A model generated the notes under the pieces. That model was given only the letters and a program-made list of their open reading frames with translations. It was not told where the DNA came from and searched no databases. The position numbers were made by a program, and so were the translations under genes. A stretch of 64,000 bases of DNA from Agelaius tricolor (lineage: Eukaryota > Chordata > Aves > Passeriformes > Icteridae). This document shows, piece after piece, positions 55,612 to 64,000 of the stretch. The stretch covers positions 3,906,001 to 3,970,000 of the forward strand of contig JALJCS010000029.1 in NCBI GenBank assembly GCA_023055355.1, read 5' to 3'. How positions within the stretch are numbered: the stretch's first letter is position 1; every line of letters starts with the position of its first letter.

Positions 55612-58199
55612 CTGCAAGACATAAAGGCCACCAAAGGCGCCATCAATACACCAGCTTGCCAGGCGCAGGTGGGAGGCCCAGCCATGAGACCTGTCCCATC
55701 GTGTGATGCTGTGTCCCCTCTGTTGCCCTGTCCAGTCAGCAATTCCATGTCTCCAAATCAGTGTCTTGGACTGGAGACAAGCATGGATCTGGGGTGTGGA
55801 GGGGTCCACTCACTGTGCCAGCCTCCCCACTCTATGGCCCGATAACCAGCTCTCGTTATGGCCTGAGACAAGGCTCATATTTTAGCATATTTATTAAAGC
55901 TGTTTAAATTACTGAGCGTCTGCTCCTTCAATACCGGCCAGGGTGATTTATATTACTCTATCCCCAGATACTCCATCTAATAAATAACTTGGCAATCTCC
56001 GTACCCATAAATATCCCTAGCCATGGCAAAAAGCAATTAAAGCTCACTTGCTGATGCTGCTTCCTGGCACTCTGGGCTGTCGGACACAGCCCCCTAAAGG
56101 GTTTGCACCCCAGGGAGTAAATGAGGCCATATTTAACAACCCTCCCCAAATGAAACACCATACCTAAAATGCCAGAAAGGATGCCCTGTGCCCCCTCCCC
56201 AAGCACACAACGTGCTGAAAGCCCAGGTCAAGTGGCATTAGATGCCCAACCCTTGTACCCAGGTCCCTCCTGCAGTGCTGGGATTCCAGGATAATCACCT
56301 GAAAACCACTGTGGCCAGCACCAGCACTGTCTGCAAGGGCAAGTGGGGCTGTCTGGCTCTCTTTGCACCCCCAGGGAAGCTCTCCTCACACTCCCAGGGA
56401 GATTCTCCTCTCTCCTGGTGTGGGAGAGGCGGCACAGCAGGATGAGCCATGGCAAAGATGCGGTGCGGTCTCTGCAGCCCTATGGGTTCTGCAAAGCAGT
56501 AAATTTCCCAGCAACTTGACACATTAATATAGAAGTACAGTCTGTTATAGCAGAGGGAGATTGTCTGAGTCCTTCAGGGGAAAGCAGCAATCCAAAAATG
56601 AAAAGTGTGTGCCGGCAACTGCTGGAAAACGTAGTTAACGCTCGGAGCAGAACCGGCCAACTCCGACAGTGCAGCCACAATGAGCTGCAGGAAGGCTGTA
56701 AATGGCCCTTCCTCACTCAGACAAGATAACACTAATCCATATTACCAGCATCCTTGCACCTCTCCCCTCCAGTAACAGCTCCTCAAACTGGTACCAGGAA
56801 CATCTGAAAACTACAAGAACATCCAGGACAAAGGTTCCCACAACTGCGGCATTTTTCATCTGCTCCTGAGCCCTGCAAACCAGCACTCCTTGTGAGCAGT
56901 TTTGGTCTGAGATGACATCACTATCATTAGTGGATGCTGAGACCTTGGGATGCCACCCCTGCTCCAGATGGCAGCCTGTCTCTTCCTTGTGTGATTTTGC
57001 CTGCAGATGCTGGACTAGAGTGATGATGTGTGATGCAGGGCATCAGCAAAATCAGTCATCGTTCTATCCTTGCCCTCCCAGACACCTCCAGTTCAAGGCT
57101 GGCATCCCTTTCCTGTTCCCTGAGTCCCAAACCACAAGTACAAAATGAGATGCAGAAACTGGTGCTCTGGGCACAGATGTGAGCCTGTCCCCCTCCTGGG
57201 CACAGAAACACTTTCACTCCTGTGGAAAAAATTACCACTACCCATAACCACTACAGTCCCAGTGCTCCCATTCAGAAAACCCCAAGCCATACAAACCCAC
57301 ATATCAGCCTGAAAGCCCTTCCCTTAGCAAAGGATGCTGACACAGACATGCCAGCAGGTCTCACAGTGGGGAATTGCATTTCCTGAACATCCAGAGGCAA
57401 GGGAAGCACGGCCGTGCTTCCACTGCCTGCCCTAATGCAATCAGGAATGTCCCTGCGAGCCAGAAGGGACACTCAGTGGAGGGACACCCATGGACAGCAC
57501 GGGGACCCCACAGGGCAGCTCAATGGCTGTGACTGCGATCGTTGCCTATGAGGTTACCAGGACTTGGAGAAGGACATCAAAGGACCTTGATTACATTTGT
57601 ATAGATCCCACTGACTGGGCTGTCAAGGATGGTGTCTCAAGGACATGCTGGTTTGTCATGGGAGGAGCGGGTGGAAACTAGGGCCACTTAGGGATGCAGG
57701 CAGGGTGAATTTGATGGTGAATATGACATGTGGATAAAACCAGCCCTCAGCCACACCCTGTCAATTCCATGAGATATTGGTATGGCTGCCCTGACAAGCA
57801 CATCCCACCAAAGCTGCCTTGTCTCAAGGTGGTGACAGCTTGGGATTGGTGCTGGGTGCGGAGTCCAAAGGCTCTCCCAAACCCCACAGATTTCTCTTGG
57901 TCCCCTCTCAGGTCAGGCAGCCCTGCTAATGCCTTGCAGCCCTCCAGCATGACTGTGGGTGCTGCTCCTAGTCCTTTACCTGCTGATAGCATCCTTTCCC
58001 TGGATTATCTTTGGTTCTCTACATTTCCCTCTCTCTGCTCTATACAGCTGCAGTGAGAAAAACAGGGCAGAACACCATCTCTATCCCCTTTTATCCACAG
58101 TCCTTCCTCACAGAAGTCTACAACTATAAGCAAATTGAATAAAGAATAAATCCTGAGGAAGCGACGAGCAGCATGGTCTCACCGGAGCGACGAGCGGCG

Positions 58200-58400
58200 C
58201 GCAGAGGGTTTCGTCAGCCCTGCATAATATTAATCACAGGGAAGTTAATGCATAAGGTTTGGTAAGCCAAAAAATACATTTGCACTGTAATTTCTTGTTT
58301 GTTCCGAAAGCCGGTGAGAGAAATTGAATGTGAAAGCGATGCCACTAAATTCAATAACAATAAGCCTGTGATTTATCTCCATCCTTTACCACCCGAGACC
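58200..58400. other. AT-rich unique island, candidate conserved element
   Basis: Includes GCATAATATTAATCACAGGG, AAGTTAATGCATAAGG and AAATTCAATAACAATAAGCC with intact CpGs at its left side (GCGACGAGCGGCGCGC). No repeat signature or reading frame. Function is only inferred. Confidence 0.25.
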
Positions 58401-58904
58401 TGCACTGCCTGATGCGCCAATCCACGCTCTCTGTGGGACCTAGGCATGTGCCAGTGTCTGCCACCATCTGTGGGGACTGTGAGGTGCCATCCCTCCCCTC
58501 ACCTCACAGACTGGGCCCTATGGGGCTGGCCATGGGATCACACCTCGGTGACACTGCCATGGCCTGTGCCATACTGGGGATTTCTGTGGGACTCTCCCCA
58601 GTATGTTCCATCCCACCACCTGCTCTGGGCACCAGCGGTGTCTTTGCACTCATTGTCCCATCTGGGGAACAAAAGCAACGGGAAAGCTCAGACCTGGAGA
58701 GCCATTACCAGATGTCAGAACTCAGTGCATCCCTCTGGGTGTCCAGAGTTGCCAAGGACCCCGCCAGGGGGCTCGGAGACCCTGGCACACAGCCCAGAAC
58801 ACCTGCGGGTTTGACTATGACCCCTGGAGCAAATTACCAGCTTTGTATGAGGATCTGAAAGTCACAGAAGTTTAAATAGTATAATAATAAAATTATCACA
58901 GGGT

Positions 58905-59340
58905 GGAAATGTAGATTTTAGGATTTTTGGAATGGGGGTTTTGGGGACAAGATGGAGGAACTTGCGCATGTCCAGCCTTTCTTCTTTGTCTTCTTATTGG
59001 TCTCCATTCTGCTGTGATGCTGGCACTTTGGGATTGGTTTAGTATAGAAGCTCACTGTCTAACACAGGTATTGGAAAGTAATTGTAAACATTGTACACGT
59101 CGTTTTTAGTATAAAGAAATAACACTGCCCCAGGGGCAGGCAGAATGCCTGGACTGTCTTGCTGAGCTGACCTCAGCAGGGCAGGAGAAAATTTTTTATA
59201 GATAAGATACAATAAACAACCTTGAGACAGAGAAATGAAGAGCTCTGACTCCTTCTTCAAGCGCCGGGCTGGGAAAAGAGACTTTCTAACTCTTCTAGGG
59301 GTCACTCTGACCAGCAGAGACCCCAACAACCAGACACCCA
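58905..59340 (+). mobile_element. Solo LTR, endogenous retrovirus of passerine type
   Basis: TAGATTTTAGGATTTTTGG, GGACAAGATGGAGGAACTTG, GGGATTGGTTTAGTATAGAA, GTAAACATTGTACACGTCG, then AATAAACAACCTTGAGACAG (AATAAA at 59211) and GACTCCTTCTTCAAGCGCCG. The order fits U3, R and U5 of an ERV LTR family that I recall as common in songbirds. No gag, pol or env remains. Boundaries are approximate. Confidence 0.7.
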
Positions 59341-62300
59341 AGGGTGAGGAGGGACGGTCCCTGCCCGCAGAGATGACTCTTCCCTGCTAAAGCACGTGGG
59401 GAACAAACAGCACCTCGGGAATGGCTGCGTGATCGGGGGCCGCACATGACGGTGACGCACACGGCTGTGTGCAGGCTGACTCATCCCCAGAGTGCCCATC
59501 CCTACCCCAGCCACTCGCCGCCGTGGCCCTGGATTATTTTTAGCTGCCAGATCATTACTGCTGCACGCCTCGGAGCGGAGAGCCTGCATGAGCACAGTGG
59601 CTGACACATGCAACCGATGTCCCTCCTCCACATCATTAGCTCCTAATCCATTAAAAGAGATGTCTTCCTACGCTGCTGATAAGGGGAGATGATGGATAAC
59701 TATGGGTTCTTCAGACTGCCAGGCAACAGCCACTTGTCCACCCCTACTTGGGGGACAGGTCCCCATAGGGACAGCAGAGAGGGACATCCCATCTTTGGAG
59801 CTCTGAAGCCTCCATGGACACTGTCACACCTACAGCACATTGTGCTTCTGCCCTGGCACCTCCCTTTCCACCCCCTCTCACACATCTCCTGTTTTGGGGA
59901 GCTGCAGCGTTCATGCAGCTCCCTCGCCTCTGCAGCTGCAGTGTCCAGCTGTGTCCTGTGACAGGTGATGCTGTCACCAGCAGGGAGAGGGACTGTCACC
60001 CTAGCAGGGGTCGGATGCCTGCAGGAGATGACGTTGCCTCCCTTCCCAGCACCCCAGCTGCCTATAGCCCCAGGCATCTCCAGCTCTGCACAAGCCTCCC
60101 CGGCACAGGCAGGATGGGGCTGTCAGAGGTGTCACTGTGCAAGGTCTCATTAGCGTACAGAAAGTCAGCACAAAGGAGGCAAATGTGCTGAAAACTCACA
60201 TTTTGCCTGTGCCTTCCATCTCCCTCACTGATGAGAAGCACAGCAGGGTGGCACCAGGGCCTCCTTCAGTCCCTGTGTGTCTGCTGAAGGCACCAGCAAT
60301 ATGAGACCTTCCCTAGAACAGCTCCTGTCTGGGGCTGATGGCCTTAAATGGGGCACCTGAGAGTCAGCTCCAGGCTGGCAGATGGAAATTGATGTTTTCC
60401 CTCTCTCCAGCTCATTGCTTTCGGGGTTCAGGAGATACCTGCCAGGACACACAGGGTAACCCTGTGAAAATGCCCCTCAATGTTCCCACGGGGGAACTGA
60501 CTTGGTCAAAGAGGCAACATCAAGAGTTTTAACAACATGTTGCTGCTCAGCAGCGATGATGATCATCTCTGATCGAACCATTCTGGTGACAGCTTGGTCT
60601 GAGAGGCTCATCAGAGCTGATTTTATTGAGATAATGGATTAAGCACTTTTAAAAGCTACAGTTTGGTCAACAAAATGATTTTTGTCAAATTTCCCTGCCA
60701 AGCGAGCTGTGTGTCATGGCCTCACATTTTCTACAGGCACTCCATTTTGTTAATTTCGTCCTTTTCCCTTTGCTTGAGGTCTTGAACACCCTCTTTTCAC
60801 AGCATTCCCCCAATAAAACACCCTCTGTGGGATCTCTGTGGGATTTACAGGAAGGAACACGGCAAAAATTAAATACAGGCACTGAGCAACCCTTTTCCAG
60901 GTGGAGTCACCTGACTGCTCGCAGTGCATCCTTTTTCTCCAAGTTTTCATGTTGAGACAGGGAAAGCAATAAAACCGAAACTCACAGTGTTATACCTACT
61001 GTGTAACCACCTGTCAGTAAATTTATGAACAATTAGGAAGTGAGAGTGCTTCCCAGGGAGCTATTTGTGCACGAGCTAAAACGTTCTTTCTGTTCGGAAA
61101 TATAATGGGGAAACAACTTCACCAGTTCTCCCTCCTCTTCCCCAGTTTTGTTTTTTTGCAGTAATTAATCATCTGCTGCTGCTGCTGGTCCCTGTGGCAC
61201 ATCCTGATGGCTCCTTTTCACCAGTTTCAGGCAGCTCTGAGCCTGGGAGCCCAAGGATGCTGTCCTTGGTGGACCCATCCTGCCCCTTTACCATTCTCCC
61301 ATCTGGATTTTGGGCTGGCATGTCATGGGGCAGTGTCTGTTCCTGTCTGGGCAGCATGTGCTGTTTTCTGCCTGCCACTCTGACTCTTCCTCCTTCCAGA
61401 CCTTCCCCCTCTCCCTGCCCTCTCTCCTTCATCGCTCTTTCATTCCTCCCCTTTGCTGCCTCCTGCCCTTTTGATGCTCTAGTGCTTTTCTGGGTGTGCA
61501 CATTTCCTTCTCTCTCTCCTTTGTTCTAGGGACTCTGGGCTTTTCTTCTCATCCTTTTTTTCTTTTTTTTTCCCCCCCTCTAGTTGCTTCCTTCTTCAAA
61601 CTTTGCTATTCCTTCCAGATTTTCTTTAGGCTGCTTTGCTTTTGAATTCACTATCATATTGCTCCTGCATCACCTTCATTTGGCCGTTTTCACTCTCTTG
61701 CCCATCCTCTGCCTCTTCAGGGAGGAAAGAAAGTTGAGATAGGGGTCTGGCTGCAACTTTTCATCAAACCTTTTCTCTTTGGAGAAAAAGATCTCAATTG
61801 AGATTAAAAAAAGTTGTCAAAAAGTTCTCAAATGTGACCCTCTGAGAACCCTAAGGAGCCAGTTGTTATCACAAGGGAAAAATAAAAGTCTCAGTTTGGT
61901 TTTGAAACACTCATGGAGAAGCTACATCTGCACTGGTGCTGCTTTGAGAGGTGGTGAGTGAGACACAGGACCAGCTCCAGGAGAGCATCCTTAGGTGCAT
62001 TTGGATAAGACACCACACAACCACACCCTATAAACGAAGGTCATGGCCCTTCAAAACCAGTCCTGGTTCCCAGGGTGAGGAAAGTAGCAAACACCAAGAC
62101 AGAAAATGGATTGTGCCAACCAGAAACAAGAGAAACAATTCCAACAGCTGGGAGAGGCTTCAGTATGGCGAGCAGGATCAAGGCAGTACAGGGAAGGGCT
62201 CTTTAAATAATCAGGAACAGAAAACATGGGAGAAATACCAAAGACAACTCTTAGGTAGGGATGGCCAGTACCAATGTTCACCACCAAAATCTCCACCAGA

Positions 62301-62819
62301 AGGGATCCCAAGCTCACAACCTCTGCCAAAAAACTGACCCTGAGCTCCACATTTTGAACTGAAGTACAACTTGAAGCAGCCCAAGCCATGAAGGCAGGGC
62401 TGGGTCCTGACTAGGGTCTACCACACCCCTCACTCCAAAAACCATCCTGCAGCATGATGCCATTAAGGTCTCTTGACTCCTCCTTGCAAGCCTGCACCTC
62501 CCAGGAGCTTTCCCTCTCACCTTTTTTGAGAGGTGGCCTCCACACTGCTCATCCCAGAGGCAGGAGGGCTCACCAAGGACCACCCCACTTCAGCTCCACT
62601 CCAGCCTTTACGACAAGAGAAGGATGGGGTGGCTCATCTTCTGCTTACATGAGCTTAAATTGCTGTTCTCTCTTCATCCCAAACTCTCCCCAGAACACAC
62701 CAGCGTGCCATAAACACCACATCTATCTCTGAAAGCATCCATCCCTTCATCACAAGGCAGCTCCTGACAAAAAGAGGAAAAGGGAGACGACAAAAAAACC
62801 CCCTCTGGCTTCCTGCCAT

Positions 62820-63110
62820 CGACGCTGTTAACGGCTGTTGCAATGAACCAATGCAAGAGACATATTAATAGTGCTACTAAGAGACACATTTACTGTTGAC
62901 GGCGATTCCCTGGCAGATTTATTGCTGGGTTGCTGGGAGGGAAGGCCGGGCCCCTCAGTAGCACAATTAAAACCCAATTGAACACGGGCACAAAGAATCA
63001 ATACTCTCTCTGGCCAACTTATAGTTTTGCAAAATACAAATAGAAATTAATTGACCTGAATATAGTTGCTAACTGGTCGTTACTGCATGTTTGGCATCCT
63101 GCTGGCACAG
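62820..63110. other. AT-rich unique island, candidate conserved element
   Basis: Homeodomain-like ATTAATAG, AATTAATTGA and GCACAATTAAAACCC segments with intact CpGs (CGACGCTG, GACGGCGAT). No coding frame or transposon match seen. Confidence 0.25.
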
Positions 63111-63339
63111 TGAGGGCAAAAAACAGAGGACAGACCTAAACCTCAGTTTTGAGGCCAGAAACAAGGCTTTGCTCCCATCCCTGTAAAGTGTGTGCTGTGC
63201 TTACAGAAACAACCAGGATTAAATCCATCTTTGGAAAATCATTCCTTTCCTCTCAGCACTGAGCAAAGGACTGTGCGTTGTTCACCCTCACAAAAATCAC
63301 AGTTTAGCCACCAAGGAACTGCAGTGGAGCTGAATGATA

Positions 63340-63720
63340 TAATGGCTTGGGTCAGAAGTGACCTTAAAGATCATCTCGTTCCATCCCCTGCCATGCACAG
63401 GGACACCTTCCACTAGACCAGGTTGCTCCAACCTGACCTTGAACACTTCCAGGGATGGGGCAGCCACAGTTTCTCTGAGAAACCTGTGCCAGGACCTCAC
63501 CACCCTCACAGGAAAGAATTTCTTTACATCAAGCCTAAATTTCTTCTCTTTCAGATTGTACCCATTATTCCTTTTAACTACAATTCCTGATGAAGAGTCC
63601 CCCTTGACTTCTTTGTAGGCTCCTCCAGATACTGGATGGCTGCTATGGCATCTCCACACAGGCTTTTCTTCCTCAGGCTGAACCAGGAACAGAGCACAGG
63701 AGGATTTGCCTCTCTCATCA
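63340..63720 (-). mobile_element. CR1 LINE fragment
   Basis: GGCTTGGGTCAGAAGTGACC, TTAAAGATCATCTCGTTCC, GGGACACCTTCCACTAGACC, GGTTGCTCCAACCTGACCTT, TTCCAGGGATGGGGCAGCC and CTTCTTTGTAGGCTCCTCC are the reverse complement of a CR1 3' part. It is the longest CR1 copy in the window (about 380 bp). Confidence 0.88.
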
Positions 63721-64000
63721 CCACCTTCAAAGGCGCCTACAGATGGATTTTCTCAGCTGGGCAAACCGTGTGGTTTGAGCTTAACTCATTGAAAGGGAAG
63801 TACAGACAGTGCTCAGCATGGAGCACTTGACCTGTGCCTGCACCCCCAGTTCCTCTCATGCTTCCCTCCAGCTGTGCAGAAGTGACACTGCTGAGAACCA
63901 CAGTCATCGCTGCGGTGGGAGCAATTCAACAGGACTTGCTCACACCAGGAACAAAAACTTTCCCCAGCACAGTTAGGAATGCCTCACCACCAGACCATCA

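Larger units (their letters stand above)
55612..64000 (-). other. OPCML: OPCML intron upstream of the Ig2 exon (partial)
   Basis: 8.4 kb without a recognised exon; no Ig1 exon is visible. It contains an LTR (58905-59340), a CR1 fragment (63340-63720), T/C-rich sequence near 61370-61620 and several AT-rich unique islands that may be conserved non-coding DNA (about 55850-56050, 58200-58400, 60520-60700, 62820-63110). The rest is ordinary unique sequence. Confidence 0.8.

Overview
The window looks like vertebrate, most probably bird, nuclear DNA. It has CR1 LINE 3' ends (for example 6986-7260, 22079-22215, 63340-63720), short introns with GT-AG splice sites, and ERV long terminal repeats of a kind I associate with songbirds. 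There are no operons, ribosome binding sites or bacterial genes, and most long open frames are noise in GC-rich or low-complexity DNA.

The coding content is two IgLON cell-adhesion genes arranged tail to tail. On the + strand is the 3' part of NTM (neurotrimin; CEPU-1 in chicken), with exons at 9266-9391, 28255-28389, 29250-29370, 30725-30876, an optional 33-nt microexon at 33887-33919, and the last coding exon at 35462-35562. On the - strand is the 3' part of OPCML (OBCAM), read right to left: 55486-55611, 55070-55204, 54869-54989, 53002-53153 and the last coding exon 42825-42925. The five shared exons have the same lengths in both genes (126, 135, 121, 152 and 101 coding nt) and the same phases, so they are clear paralogues. 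In each gene the window carries Ig domain 2, Ig domain 3 and the C-terminal GPI-anchor signal. The signal peptide and Ig domain 1 exons lie outside, to the left for NTM and to the right for OPCML.

Layout: 1-9265 NTM intron; 9266-35562 NTM exons and introns; 35563 to about 37300 NTM 3'UTR, with A, TA and TG tracts and CpG-rich blocks; about 37300-40045 the short gap between the genes; about 40045-42824 OPCML 3'UTR, ending at a good poly(A) signal on the - strand; 42825-55611 OPCML exons and introns; 55612-64000 OPCML intron. The OPCML last intron is rich in inserted and tandem DNA: a mitochondrial tRNA-cluster insertion (NUMT) about 50 nt upstream of the last splice acceptor, CR1 fragments, a (GAGAA)n array, and a minisatellite packed with TGACCT half-sites. 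Three LTRs sit in other OPCML introns.

Both proteins would be GPI-anchored, glycosylated neuronal surface proteins that pair with each other and with other IgLONs to tune neurite outgrowth and adhesion. I found no new coding system. The most notable observations are the NUMT abutting the OPCML acceptor, the TGACCT minisatellite, the compact convergent 3' ends, the NTM microexon and a recent 110-bp duplication in the large NTM intron.
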